In this document: positions 42,828 to 51,688 of the stretch, piece after piece
Layout of the letters: every line of letters starts with the position of its first letter
How positions within the stretch are numbered: the first letter of the stretch is position 1
Assembly (NCBI RefSeq): GCF_014650675.1
Contig: NZ_BMVK01000014.1
Span: 62,001-126,000 of the forward strand
Direction: 5' to 3'
Length of the DNA stretch: 64,000 nucleotides
From: Streptomyces anulatus
Lineage (GTDB): Bacteria > Actinomycetota > Actinomycetes > Streptomycetales > Streptomycetaceae
Notes under the pieces: generated by a model
Database searches by the model: none
What the model saw: only the letters and a program-made list of their open reading frames with translations
Told to the model about the DNA's origin: nothing
Made by a program: the position numbers and the translations under genes

Positions 42828-44108
42828 TCAGCCCTTGAAGCGGGGGAAGGCGGAGCGGCCCGCGTACACCGCGGCGTCGTCGAGGATCTCCTCGATGCGC
42901 AGCAGCTGGTTGTACTTGGCGACGCGGTCCGAACGGGCCGGGGCGCCGGTCTTGATCTGGCCGCAGTTCACGGCGACGGCGAGGTCGGCGATGGTGACGT
43001 CCTCGGTCTCGCCGGAGCGGTGCGACATCATGCACTTGAAGCCGTTGCGCTGGGCCAGCTCGACGGCGTCCAGGGTCTCGGTCAGCGAACCGATCTGGTT
43101 GACCTTCACGAGCAGGGCGTTGGCGGAGCCCTCCTCGATGCCGCGGGCCAGACGCTCGGGGTTGGTGACGAAGAGGTCGTCGCCGACGATCTGGACCTTG
43201 GCGCCGATGCGGTCGGTGATGACCTTCCAGCCGGCCCAGTCATCCTCGTACAGCGGGTCCTCGATGGAGACCAGCGGGTACGCGGAGACGAGCTCCTCGT
43301 AGTACTCGGTCATCTCGGCGGCCGAGCGGGACTTGCCCTCGAACTCGTAGACGCCGTCCTTGTAGAACTCGGACGCGGCGACGTCGAGCGCGAGCGCGAT
43401 GTCGCGGCCCGGGACGTAACCGGCCTCCTTGATGGCCTCGACGATGAGGTCCAGGGCGGCGCGGTTGGACTCCAGGTTCGGGGCGAAGCCGCCCTCGTCG
43501 CCGAGTCCGGTGGACAGGCCCTTGGTCTTGAGGACCTTCTTCAGCGTGTGGTAGACCTCCGCGCCCCAGCGCAGGGCCTCGGAGAAGGACTCCGCGCCGA
43601 TCGGGGCGATCATGAACTCCTGGACGTCCACGTTGGAGTCGGCGTGCGAGCCGCCGTTCAGGATGTTCATCATCGGAACGGGCAGCAGGTGCGCGTTCGG
43701 GCCGCCGAGGTAGCGGAAGAGCGGCAGGTCGGACGCCTCGGAGGCGGCGTGCGCGACGGCCAGCGAGACGCCGAGGATGGCGTTCGCGCCGAGCGAGGCC
43801 TTGTTCTCGGTGGCGTCCAGGTCGAACATCGCCTGGTCGATGAGGCGCTGCTCGGTGGCGTCGTACCCGACGAGCTCCGGGCCGATCTGCTCGATGACGG
43901 CGAGGACGGCCTTCTCGACGCCCTTGCCCTGGTAGCGGTTGGGGTCACCGTCGCGAAGCTCAATGGCCTCGAACGCACCGGTGGAGGCGCCGGACGGAAC
44001 AGCAGCACGGCCCGTGCTGCCGTCGTCGAGGCCAACCTCGACCTCGACCGTGGGGTTGCCGCGGGAGTCGAGGATTTCCCTGGCTACGACGACGTCGATG
44101 GACGGCAC
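42828..44108 (-). CDS. eno: Enolase
   Basis: 426 residues, full-length phosphopyruvate hydratase. Visible: AREILDSRGNPTVEVEV, VPSGASTGAFEAIELRDGD, catalytic Glu-Lys region, metal ligands in ALDVAASEF, SIEDPLYEDDW and IVGDDLFVTNP, and the signature LLVKVNQIGSLTET, SHRSGETEDVTIADLAV. Interconverts 2-phosphoglycerate and phosphoenolpyruvate. GTG 44108 with AAGGAG 7 nt upstream. Single gene preceded by its own promoter. Confidence 0.97.
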   Translation of the reverse strand: MPSIDVVVAREILDSRGNPTVEVEVGLDDGSTGRAAVPSGASTGAFEAIELRDGDPNRYQGKGVEKAVLAVIEQIGPELVGYDATEQRLIDQAMFDLDATENKASLGANAILGVSLAVAHAASEASDLPLFRYLGGPNAHLLPVPMMNILNGGSHADSNVDVQEFMIAPIGAESFSEALRWGAEVYHTLKKVLKTKGLSTGLGDEGGFAPNLESNRAALDLIVEAIKEAGYVPGRDIALALDVAASEFYKDGVYEFEGKSRSAAEMTEYYEELVSAYPLVSIEDPLYEDDWAGWKVITDRIGAKVQIVGDDLFVTNPERLARGIEEGSANALLVKVNQIGSLTETLDAVELAQRNGFKCMMSHRSGETEDVTIADLAVAVNCGQIKTGAPARSDRVAKYNQLLRIEEILDDAAVYAGRSAFPRFKG

Positions 44109-44255
44109 GAGGCATCTCCTTCTGGGATCTGACACTGGTTGTGCAGGGTCACTGTGGCCTTGCGGCACGAGCCTATCGGGCCCGGCCGCGTCGGCCAGCC
44201 GACCGCCCGCCTCCTGGGACGAAAAAGGACCCAAGGACCTGCACAACGGGACAAA

Positions 44256-44283
44256 ACTCTAGAAATCTACTGAGCGGTAACAA
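44256..44283 (-). promoter_or_regulatory. Candidate eno promoter
   Basis: On the minus strand TTGTTA (44278-44283), 16 bp, TAGAGT (44256-44261), about 140 bp upstream of the eno start. The rest of 44109-44431 holds the rpfA terminator and no gene. Confidence 0.45.
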
Positions 44284-44332
44284 CAAGAGGTGAACGCATG
44301 CGGGCCCACCGGCACCCGCCGCTCACGAAGAA

Positions 44333-44373
44333 CCCGGCCCGGCGCGCTGGGGGGAAGCGCGCGCCGGGCCGGG
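44333..44373 (-). terminator. Terminator of the rpfA-like gene
   Basis: 15-bp perfect stem (44333-44347 with 44359-44373) with an 11-nt loop, 59 bp past the rpfA stop on the minus strand and followed by GTTCTTCG. Confidence 0.75.
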
Positions 44374-44431
44374 AAGCCGTGCGAGGAGAAGTGCCGCCGG
44401 ACGCTTCTCCTCCGGGGAGGAGAGACGGCGA

Positions 44432-45148
44432 TTACTTCAGGTGGAGCTGCTGACCCGGGAAGATCAGGTCCGCGTCCTTGACGATGTCGTCGTTGAGCTC
44501 GAAGAGCTTGCTCCAGCCGCCCTTGACGCCTTCCGCCTGGGCGATGCTGCTCAGGGTGTCGCCGGCCTCGACCTTGTACTCGCCGTCGCCCTTCTGGACC
44601 TTCTCGCCGGTCGGGGTGGTGACGGTCCTCTTGCTCTCGGCCTTCTTCTCGGCCTGCGGAGCGGTGCGCTGCTCGGAGCGCGTGGTGGGCTGCTCGGCCT
44701 GACGCTCGGGCTGCGCCTGCTCGGGCTTGCTCTCGCCGGAGCCGGAGCCGGTGTTCACGCCCGGGTCCACACCGTCGTTGGTGAGGCCGCCGGCGCCGGC
44801 GCAGGCCCAGGCGCCCGGGCCCTGCAGGTCGAGGAGCTTCTCGGCGGTGGCGATCTGCTGGTCCTTGGAGGCCAGGTCGGCACGGGAGGCGTACTGCGTA
44901 CCGCCGGCGGCGGCCCAGCTGGACTGCGAGAACTGCAGTCCGCCGTAGTAGCCGTTGCCGGTGTTGATGGACCAGTTGCCGCCGGACTCGCACTGGGCGA
45001 CGGCGTCCCAGGTCTCGACGGAGGCGGCGGACGCGCTGGTCGCACCCATCAGCGGGACGGCGACGGCGGCACCGGCGACACCCGCGAGGGTGGCGATACG
45101 GGTGACCTTGGACGGGCGGCGGTGCTTGCCCTTGCTGTTCAGCAGCAT
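44432..45148 (-). CDS. rpfA: Resuscitation-promoting factor (RpfA-like) with LysM
   Basis: 238 residues. Signal peptide (about 1-42, ASA), transglycosylase/Rpf domain WDAVAQCESGGNWSINTGNGYYGGLQFSQSSW with catalytic Glu and the Cys pair (QCES and WACAG), a Gln/Glu/Thr-rich linker, then a C-terminal LysM (YKVEAGDTLSSIAQAEGV, LFELNDDIVKDADLIFPGQQLHL). A secreted muralytic enzyme that promotes spore germination and growth restart (family knowledge). ATG with GAGGAG. The leader is a c-di-AMP riboswitch. Symbol from remembered synteny with enolase in S. coelicolor. Confidence 0.92.
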   Translation of the reverse strand: MLLNSKGKHRRPSKVTRIATLAGVAGAAVAVPLMGATSASAASVETWDAVAQCESGGNWSINTGNGYYGGLQFSQSSWAAAGGTQYASRADLASKDQQIATAEKLLDLQGPGAWACAGAGGLTNDGVDPGVNTGSGSGESKPEQAQPERQAEQPTTRSEQRTAPQAEKKAESKRTVTTPTGEKVQKGDGEYKVEAGDTLSSIAQAEGVKGGWSKLFELNDDIVKDADLIFPGQQLHLK

Positions 45149-45164
45149 GGAACGAATCTCCTCA

Positions 45165-45345
45165 CCGACGCCTACGAGGTGAGCTGTCGGGTTCGGGCTG
45201 ATGAGTTGCCCGGTCGCGCGGTGCTGCTCACGACTTCACCCCTAGCCGGTCCCGTACGTCCCCGTCGGTTCGACGAGGCGTCCGGACCCGGCGGCTTACC
45301 TGGGTCCCCCGCTCCTGCCTACGGCGCTTACGCGTCTGTTCCCTT
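45165..45345 (-). ncRNA. c-di-AMP (ydaO-type) riboswitch upstream of rpfA
   Basis: Minus-strand leader shows the conserved ydaO pieces in order: GGGGGACCCAGGTAAGCCGC, then GGGGTGAA, and a 3' CGAACCCGACAGCTCACCTCGTAGGCG, ending about 20 nt before the rpfA start. In Streptomyces such riboswitches precede cell-wall hydrolase genes and lower their expression when c-di-AMP is high (established). Boundaries are approximate. Confidence 0.85.
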
Positions 45346-45403
45346 CGACCGACGGCAGGATTCGGCGTGACGGTCGACGGGGCCCGCGGTGCGAGCGGCT
45401 CCG

Positions 45404-45433
45404 ACCGTAAACACAGGCAACCCCGACATTCAA
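45404..45433 (-). promoter_or_regulatory. Candidate rpfA promoter
   Basis: Minus strand TTGAAT (45428-45433), 18 bp, TACGGT (45404-45409). Transcription from about 45397 would give a 250-nt leader containing the whole riboswitch. Confidence 0.5.
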
Positions 45434-45544
45434 AGATGGACATAGGGGGCAATCGACCCGAACTCACCATGACCGGTGGGCCGTTTCCGCAGGTCGGGGG
45501 CGATACGCCCGGACCGGCCGGGCGAGACGCGTGAGTTGAAGCAA

Positions 45545-45587
45545 AGAGACCCATGTCTCACTTACGCAAAAGTGGACATAGGTCTCT
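45545..45587 (-). terminator. Terminator of the second rpf gene
   Basis: Long inverted repeat: 45545-45561 against 45572-45587, core AGAGACC/GGTCTCT plus ATGT/ACAT, ending in TCTCTTTGCTTC on the minus strand, 40-80 bp past the rpfC-like stop. Otherwise the 45149-45625 gap holds only the rpfA leader and promoter. Confidence 0.7.
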
Positions 45588-45625
45588 TAACTGCCCCGGT
45601 TTTCGGGGTGTTTTCCCGAATTCGA

Positions 45626-46708
45626 TCAGTTGGCGGCGGGTGTCTCGGCGCCCTCCGGCGCGGCCCGGTCCGCACCCTTGTCCGCGGCCTTGTCCGCGCC
45701 CTTGTCCGCGGCCTTGTCCGCGCCCTTGTCCGCACTCGGGTCCAGGCCCAGGTCCAGGTTCTGGCCGGGCAGGATCAGGTCCGGGTCGGAACCCAGGAGG
45801 CCCTTGTTCGTCTCGTACAGGCCGGTCCAGCCGCCGGGGATCTCCTGCGCGTCGGCGATCGCCCAGAGGCTGTCCCCGGGCTGCACCGTGTACGCGCCGG
45901 CGGTCGCCGCGCCGCCGTCCCGCGCGTCGCCGTCGCCGCGCGAGGCGTGCCGGCCCGACTCGCGGGGACCGTCCTCCTGGCCCGCGTCGGCCTCCTCGGG
46001 CGCGGGGGCGCCCCGGTGCTTGCCCCCCTTGCCGTCCTCGCCCTTCGAGGCGTCGGGGGCGGTGGAGGGGTCCGAGGCGTCGGGCGCGTCGGAGGCCGGC
46101 GGGGCGGTGGGCGTCACCGAGGAGTCGGGAGCCTCGCTCCCCTTCTCCCCGTCACCCTTACCACCCTTGTCCGCCTCATCACCCTTGTCACCCTTGCCGG
46201 ATTCACCCGCTTCGCCGGTTGCGTCCGCTTCGTCGGTCGGGGTGGAGGTCGGGTCGGCCGAGGGGTCCGCCGACGGATCGGCGGACGGGTCGGCGGACGG
46301 CGAGGTGCCCGGGTCGACGCCCGGCAGACTGCCGTCCACCGCGAGGCCGGAGATCACCGCACAGCTGGGCCACGCCTTCGGGCCCTGGTCGTCCAGGACC
46401 TTCTCGGCGACGGAGATCTGCTGCGAGCGGCTGGCGAGGTCGGCGCGGGGCGCGAACGCCGTACCGCCGTACGCCGACCAGGTCTCCTGCGAGAACTGGA
46501 GCCCGCCGTAATAGCCGTTGCCGAGATCGGCGCTCCACATGCCGCCGCTCTCACACTCCGCGACCCGGTCCCAGGTGGTGGCCTCGGCGGCCTGCGCGCC
46601 GCCTGCGCCGAGCAGCGGGATGGCGATGGCCGATCCCGTCACGCCTGCGGCGACGATGATGGCGGGTGCCTGGCGAGGGCGGCGGTGTCTGCCGTTCGCG
46701 GAGCCCAT
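45626..46708 (-). CDS. rpfC: Second resuscitation-promoting factor (RpfC-like) with LysM and long linker
   Basis: 360 residues. Signal peptide (about 1-41, AQAAE), Rpf domain WDRVAECESGGMWSADLGNGYYGGLQFSQETWSAYGG with catalytic Glu and the Cys pair, then an extended disordered linker with PSAD repeats, Asp/Gly/Lys blocks and Ser/Pro stretches, a LysM (YTVQPGDSLWAIADAQEI, GSDPDLILPGQNLDL), and a C-terminal ADK repeat tail. ATG 46708 with GGAAGG. A tandem paralogue of the adjacent rpfA, but without a riboswitch in its leader. Symbol by remembered gene order. Confidence 0.9.
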   Translation of the reverse strand: MGSANGRHRRPRQAPAIIVAAGVTGSAIAIPLLGAGGAQAAEATTWDRVAECESGGMWSADLGNGYYGGLQFSQETWSAYGGTAFAPRADLASRSQQISVAEKVLDDQGPKAWPSCAVISGLAVDGSLPGVDPGTSPSADPSADPSADPSADPTSTPTDEADATGEAGESGKGDKGDEADKGGKGDGEKGSEAPDSSVTPTAPPASDAPDASDPSTAPDASKGEDGKGGKHRGAPAPEEADAGQEDGPRESGRHASRGDGDARDGGAATAGAYTVQPGDSLWAIADAQEIPGGWTGLYETNKGLLGSDPDLILPGQNLDLGLDPSADKGADKAADKGADKAADKGADRAAPEGAETPAAN

Positions 46709-46826
46709 GGGTATGCCTTCCGTGCGACTGACAAGCGAGTGACCTGAGCGCCGCGCAGCGGATTCCGTGCCTGCTTCGGCGCACAAGTGACGCGTGAGTA
46801 ACGTGCGACCGACGCGTCGAACCGTG

Positions 46827-46856
46827 AACCTAGCGGGACTCGAACGTGTGTCACAA
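46827..46856 (-). promoter_or_regulatory. Candidate promoter of the second rpf gene
   Basis: Minus strand TTGTGA (46851-46856), 18 bp, TAGGTT (46827-46832), about 120 bp before the start. Confidence 0.5.
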
Positions 46857-46883
46857 GTCGATGCAGCGCAGATCACGTGAAAG

Positions 46884-48215
46884 TCACAGAGTTGACACTG
46901 TGTCACTTTTTTCGGATCGGCTCCCCGGTTCGAACTCGACCGGAAGGGTGCGCAGTCCACGCATGATGAGCCCGCCACGCCAGCGCAAATCGTCAGGTTC
47001 TCCCGCAAGTCGCAGGTCAGGAAGGCGTCTCAACAGTGTGGCCAGCGCGGTCTGCCCCTCCAGCCGGGCCAGCGGCGCCCCCAGGCAGTAGTGGATGCCG
47101 TGCCCGTATCCGAGGTGCTGATTGTCACGCCGTGCAAGGTCCAGGGTGTCCGGATCCGTGAACCGCTCCGGGTCGCGGTCGGCCGCCGCCAGCACCACGA
47201 GTACGGGGTCCCCGGCGGCGACCTCCTCGCCGCCCAGGGTCAGCGCCTCGGTGGCGTACCGCCAGGTCGCCATCTCGACCGGCCCGTCGAACCGGAGCAG
47301 CTCCTCGATGCCGGTGGCCAGCAGCGCGTCCTCCCCCGCCGCCAGGGAGGCCTCCAGCCGGGCGCGCTGCTCGGGGTGGCGCAGCAGCGCGTAGGTCCCG
47401 TTGCCGATGAGGTTGACCGTCGTCTCGAACCCGGCGAACAACAGGATGAACGCCATGGCCGCCGCCTCGTTCTCCGTGAGGTGTTCGCCGTGGTCGCTGG
47501 CCCGGATCAGCCCGGAGATCAGGTCGTCGCCGGGGTTCTCCCTTTTACGGTGGATGAGTTCGGCGAGGTAGCCGCGCATCTTCTTCACCGACCGGGCGAC
47601 CCCGCCGCGCGGCCCGCCGCCGTGCCGGATCATCATGCCCGCCCAGTCCCGGAAGTCGTCCTGGTCCTCCTCGGGGACGCCGAGCAGGTCGCAGATGGCG
47701 TAGATGGGGAGCGGGAAGGCGAAGTCGTGGATGAGGTCGGCGTTCCCCTTCTCCACGAAGTCGTCGATGAGCCGGTCCGTCAGCTCCTGCACGCGGGGCG
47801 CGAACTCCGCGACCCGGCGCGGGGTGAACGCCTTGGACACGAGCCGGCGCAGCCGGGTGTGGTCCGGCGGGTCGATATTGAGCAGATGCGTCATCAGCTC
47901 CGCCTTGCGCTCCCCCGGGATCCCCGTCTTCCCCTTGGCGTGCGGCGACTCGGCGTGGTTGGCCGGATTCTTGGAGAGCCGAGCGTCGGCGAGCGCCTCC
48001 TTGGCATCCCCGTACCGGGTCACGAGCCAGGCCTCGACCCCGCTGGGCAGCGCGGTGCGGTGCACGGGGCGGTGCTCGCGGAGCCAGGCGTAGGCGGGGT
48101 AGGGGTCGGTGGCGAACTCCCAGGTGAAGAGTTCGGGGGAGGCCGGGGTCGGTGCGGGGTCGCGGTGGGGGCAGGCGGGGGGCTCGGGAGTGCTCGGGGC
48201 GGGGCTGTCGTTCAC
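46884..48215 (-). CDS. Cytochrome P450 (CYP107-like)
   Basis: 443 residues, soluble bacterial P450. I-helix AFILLFAGFETTVNLIGN, ExxR motif EELLRFDG, and haem ligand loop LGYGHGIHYCLGAPLARLEG with the thiolate Cys. Monooxygenase needing ferredoxin and reductase, neither encoded here. GTG start overlaps the stop of the STAND ATPase gene (GTGA at 48212-48215), so its synthesis is coupled to that gene. A P450 next to rpf and eno in S. coelicolor is CYP107U1 (from memory); this may be its orthologue. An almost palindromic TGACACTGTGTCA overlaps the 3' end. Confidence 0.92.
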   Translation of the reverse strand: MNDSPAPSTPEPPACPHRDPAPTPASPELFTWEFATDPYPAYAWLREHRPVHRTALPSGVEAWLVTRYGDAKEALADARLSKNPANHAESPHAKGKTGIPGERKAELMTHLLNIDPPDHTRLRRLVSKAFTPRRVAEFAPRVQELTDRLIDDFVEKGNADLIHDFAFPLPIYAICDLLGVPEEDQDDFRDWAGMMIRHGGGPRGGVARSVKKMRGYLAELIHRKRENPGDDLISGLIRASDHGEHLTENEAAAMAFILLFAGFETTVNLIGNGTYALLRHPEQRARLEASLAAGEDALLATGIEELLRFDGPVEMATWRYATEALTLGGEEVAAGDPVLVVLAAADRDPERFTDPDTLDLARRDNQHLGYGHGIHYCLGAPLARLEGQTALATLLRRLPDLRLAGEPDDLRWRGGLIMRGLRTLPVEFEPGSRSEKSDTVSTL

Positions 48216-50596
48216 GCCTTGACGTTATCGGGAGCGCCGGGGGCGGGGCTGCCGGGCAGGTCGCCGCTGCGGGCCGCCTTCAGGTCGGCCAGCGCGCGTT
48301 CGGCCTTGTGATGGCCCTGGTCCTTGGCCTTGAGGAGCCATTCCTCGGCTTCGCTGTAGCGCTTCTCCTCCAACAGAGACTCCCCGAGGAGAAAGGCCCC
48401 GTCGTGGTCACCCAGCTCGTGGGCGCGGGCGAACCACTTCCTGGCCTCCTGCAACGCGCCGCGGTTCTCCATGATGACTCCGAGGTTGTGGGCCCCGGTC
48501 GAGTCACCGCTCTCGGCCGCCTGCTGATAGAACCGAGCCGCTGCTTCCAGGGACCCACGTTCTTCGAACACGAGGCCGATGCCGTTCAACCCGTCCAGGT
48601 CTCCCTCTTCCACGGCGATCCGGAACCATTTCTCCGCTTCGTCGTAGTCCCGCAGATCGTGCAGCATGTTGCCGATACGCGTCGCGACCTCGCCCCGCCG
48701 GCCGGCCTCGGCGGCCTTCCGGTACCAGCGCAGTGCGTCCGCCTCGGCCCCACCGCCGCAGAGCAGATCGCCCAGCCAGAACGCGGCGAGCCCGTCACCA
48801 CGCTCCGCCGCCGCCCGCAGCCAGTGCTCCGACCGCTCCATCAGGGCGATGCCGAGCATGCGCTGTGCCTCGGTGTCCCCGCTCTCGGCGCCCTTCTCCA
48901 GGTACGGGATCGCGGCGGCGCTGTCCTCCCGGTTGAACAGCAGACCCCCCAGCAGGCCCGCGGCCTCCATGCTGCCCGCGTCCGCCGCCCGGCGGAACCA
49001 TCCCTCGGCGGCCTCCCCGTCCCCGTACTTCTCCTCGATACGGCCGAGGGTCAGCAGCGCCTCCAGGTCGTCGTCCTCCTCCGGCCCCAGCGCGGCGCGG
49101 GCCCGTTCGAGGACCGCGCCCATCGCCTCCAGGTCGTCCTCGCGCCGCACGGCCTCGACGGCGAGCGGCCACAGCTTGCAGGGGACCGGCCCGAACCCCG
49201 GCAGCCCGTCCCGGGCATCCTCGACCAGGGAGCCGTACGCCCGCCAGGTGCCGTCCTCCGCACCGGGCACCAGCATGCCCGTGGAGCCGTGCCGGATGCC
49301 GGACGCCCATTCCAGAGCCTGGTCGAACTCCTCGGAGGACGCCGGAGCCACGTCGCCGTAGAGGTCGCTCGCCCCGCGCAGCACATCAGCCGGGACCTCG
49401 TCGACCCCGCAGCGCGCCAGGTCGATCGCGGCCAGCACGAGGCGGTGGCCGAGCGGGTGCGCGTTCGGGCGGCGGGCCCTGCGCCACTCGCCCAGGAGTT
49501 CCGGTCCGACGGAGAGGTACGCGGGGGTGCTGTGCCGGGCGCGGTGCGCGTACGCACCCGCCAGGCGGAGGTCGTCGGGTGCCGCGGCGGCCAGCCGTTC
49601 CACCTCGGCCGGGGACCATTCCGCGCCCAGTTCGACGGGGTCCACGCCGCTCAGGAGACGGGTGTGCGCGGGGCTGCCGAAGCGGTGGGCGTCGTACGCC
49701 TCGTCGCTCATGGTGGCGAGCACCGGGACGCGCAGGCGGGCGAGCTCGGCAAGGAGCGCCGCGGTCAGCCCGTACTCGCCGAGGTGGCCGTCCAGATCAT
49801 CGAGCCAGAGCACGCACTCCGCGTCTCCCCGGGCCCGCAGCACGTCGGTCAGCCCGCGCAGATCCGTGCCGGGAGCCGGGTGGAGGATCCTCGTCGTGCC
49901 GGAGAGGTTGGTGAACAGGGCGGCCCAGAGCGTCCTGGTCTTGCCGGACAGCGGTTCGCCGGTCACCAGTACCAGCCCGCCCTCCCGGGCCGCCACCCGG
50001 ACCTGGGCGTCCAGGACGTCGGCACAGTCCCGCACCACGTATCGCGGCAGGGGCCGTTCGTCCGCGATACGGCGCGGGCGCCGCACACCGAGGGCGATCG
50101 CGTTGGCCCGGTCCAGCTGCGGCCAGTCGGCGACCCGGGGGAGACCGGAGTGCGAGGTCTGCCCGTAATAGGTGTGTACGCCGCCGGGGATGCTCCCGGC
50201 CTGGACGACCGGTTCGTTGAAGGTGCCGCCCGAGACGGTGTTGGCGTTCGTGGCGGTGTCGGCGTTCGTGGCGGTGTCGGGCGCGCGCTGCGGCACCGGA
50301 GCTGTGCGCGCCCGCTCGTCCTCGGCGAAGGCTTCAGCGATCACCTTCAGCTCCTCGTACACGACGGCGTCGCGGCTCCGGACCAGGCGCAGAATCTCGA
50401 ACATGTCCTGGGCGGCGACCAGCGACCACTCGCCGGATTTCCCCTGGAATCTTGTGAGCACCTGTTTCAGCCGTGGCACCAACGAGGGAACGACACTTCG
50501 GCTCGCGGTGTCGCTCAGCAGCGCGTTCAGGTCGGGAGATCCCTCGGCAATGCCCCGGCCTAAAGCCTCGGCCAGCGAACCCAGTTCAGCGTCCAC
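48212..50596 (-). CDS. STAND-type P-loop ATPase with Sel1/TPR repeats and a TTA codon
   Basis: 794 residues. N-terminal helical domain (1-100), a linker SGGTFNEPVVQAGSI typical of actinobacterial STAND/effector-associated proteins, Walker A GEPLSGKT (213-220), Walker B CVLWLDDLD (about 261-269), a helical arm, then Sel1-like repeats from about 500 to 780 (AAEGWFRRAADAGSMEAAGLLG and similar). This is the architecture of signalling NTPases with a sensor repeat domain. GTG start at 50596; codon 12 is TTA (50561-50563; GAG GCT TTA GGC), so translation should require bldA. Downstream P450 is coupled. No nuclease domain seen; a defence or developmental switch role is inference. Confidence 0.85.
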   Translation of the reverse strand: MDAELGSLAEALGRGIAEGSPDLNALLSDTASRSVVPSLVPRLKQVLTRFQGKSGEWSLVAAQDMFEILRLVRSRDAVVYEELKVIAEAFAEDERARTAPVPQRAPDTATNADTATNANTVSGGTFNEPVVQAGSIPGGVHTYYGQTSHSGLPRVADWPQLDRANAIALGVRRPRRIADERPLPRYVVRDCADVLDAQVRVAAREGGLVLVTGEPLSGKTRTLWAALFTNLSGTTRILHPAPGTDLRGLTDVLRARGDAECVLWLDDLDGHLGEYGLTAALLAELARLRVPVLATMSDEAYDAHRFGSPAHTRLLSGVDPVELGAEWSPAEVERLAAAAPDDLRLAGAYAHRARHSTPAYLSVGPELLGEWRRARRPNAHPLGHRLVLAAIDLARCGVDEVPADVLRGASDLYGDVAPASSEEFDQALEWASGIRHGSTGMLVPGAEDGTWRAYGSLVEDARDGLPGFGPVPCKLWPLAVEAVRREDDLEAMGAVLERARAALGPEEDDDLEALLTLGRIEEKYGDGEAAEGWFRRAADAGSMEAAGLLGGLLFNREDSAAAIPYLEKGAESGDTEAQRMLGIALMERSEHWLRAAAERGDGLAAFWLGDLLCGGGAEADALRWYRKAAEAGRRGEVATRIGNMLHDLRDYDEAEKWFRIAVEEGDLDGLNGIGLVFEERGSLEAAARFYQQAAESGDSTGAHNLGVIMENRGALQEARKWFARAHELGDHDGAFLLGESLLEEKRYSEAEEWLLKAKDQGHHKAERALADLKAARSGDLPGSPAPGAPDNVKA

Positions 50597-50637
50597 GCCT
50601 GTCCCCCACCCCTCGTACGACCTCTGGTGTCACCGTA

Positions 50638-51645
50638 CTAACCCGCGTGGCCCTCCGCCGCCAGGATCGCGTCCCTGTACGCCCGGGCCGCCGCGCGCAG
50701 GGCCGCCTCCGGGTCGGCGCCGTTCGCCTCGGCGGAGACGGCGAGGGCGAGCAGCTCGTAGCCGATGGGGTCGCCGGTGGGGTCTCCCGTCGGGAGGGGG
50801 ACGTCCAGGCCCGCCGTACGGACGCGGCTCGCGAGCTTCGCGGCGAGGGCCAGGCCGGGCTGGCCGAGGGGGACGCCTTCGGTGACCGAGGTGCGCTGCT
50901 TCTCGATCGCCTTGGTGCGCAGCCAGTGCGCGTGGACGTCCTCCGGGGTCTCGGCGGTCGCGTCGCCGAAGACGTGCGGGTGGCGGTGGATCAGCTTCTC
51001 GACGAGGCCGCCCGCGACGTCGTCGATGGCGAAGGGCTCCTCGGCATCCTCCTCGGCGATCCGCGCGTGGAAGACGACCTGGAGCAGGACGTCGCCGAGC
51101 TCCTCGCGCAGTTCGTCCCGGTCGCCGTCCTCGATCGCCTCGACCAGCTCGTACGCCTCCTCGATGGCGTACTTGGCGAGGCCCCGGTGTGTCTTCTGCG
51201 AGGTCCAGGGGCACGCGCGGCGGATCCGGTCCATGACCTGGACCAGGTCCAGCAGGCGGGCCCCGGGCAGGTCGTAGGAGCCGGGGAGCAGTTCCAGGTC
51301 CGGCATGGCCACCCGGCCCGAGCCGCCGAGCCGGGCCAGGCCGTCCGTCAGGCGGCTGTCGCCCTCGCCGCCGACCAGGACGACGACCGTCCGGCCGCCC
51401 GCGCAGTCGGCGACCAGTTCGTCGGCGGAGGGCGCGGTGTGCTCGACGCGTACCCCCGCCTCGCGGAGGTAGGGGAGCTGCGGGTGGTCCGGGTCGGTGA
51501 CGAGGACCCGGTCGGCCGCGTGCAGCGTCTGCCAGGCCGGCCAGGACAGCAGGCCGGGCGCGACCCGGTGGCTGGCGGTGAGCAGGACGATGCGGCCGGG
51601 GTCGGCGGGGGTCTCGACGGAGGCGTCGGGGGCTTCGGCGTTCAC
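50638..51645 (-). CDS. mazG: MazG-family nucleoside triphosphate pyrophosphohydrolase
   Basis: 335 residues. The N-terminal 115 residues look like a tetrapyrrole-methylase-type module (IVLLTASHRVAPGLLSWPAWQTLHAADRVLVTDPDH); the rest is a MazG domain with CPWTSQKTHRGLAKYAIEEAYELVEAIEDGD and ELREELGDVLLQVVFHARIAEE (EExxE...ExxD metal motif), plus VNEKLIHRHPHVFG-like VEKLIHRHPHVFGDA. Hydrolyses dNTPs and NTPs to monophosphates, a house-cleaning enzyme. GTG start; 43 bp after the SurA-like gene, probably one operon. Confidence 0.9.
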   Translation of the reverse strand: MNAEAPDASVETPADPGRIVLLTASHRVAPGLLSWPAWQTLHAADRVLVTDPDHPQLPYLREAGVRVEHTAPSADELVADCAGGRTVVVLVGGEGDSRLTDGLARLGGSGRVAMPDLELLPGSYDLPGARLLDLVQVMDRIRRACPWTSQKTHRGLAKYAIEEAYELVEAIEDGDRDELREELGDVLLQVVFHARIAEEDAEEPFAIDDVAGGLVEKLIHRHPHVFGDATAETPEDVHAHWLRTKAIEKQRTSVTEGVPLGQPGLALAAKLASRVRTAGLDVPLPTGDPTGDPIGYELLALAVSAEANGADPEAALRAAARAYRDAILAAEGHAG

Positions 51646-51688
51646 CCTGCGAACCTACCTCCGGCCCCGGCGCCTCCGGCCCGCCGGA

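Noticed and set aside
46709..46883. c-di-AMP riboswitch before the second rpf gene
   Set aside because: None of the conserved ydaO blocks seen in the rpfA leader occur here.
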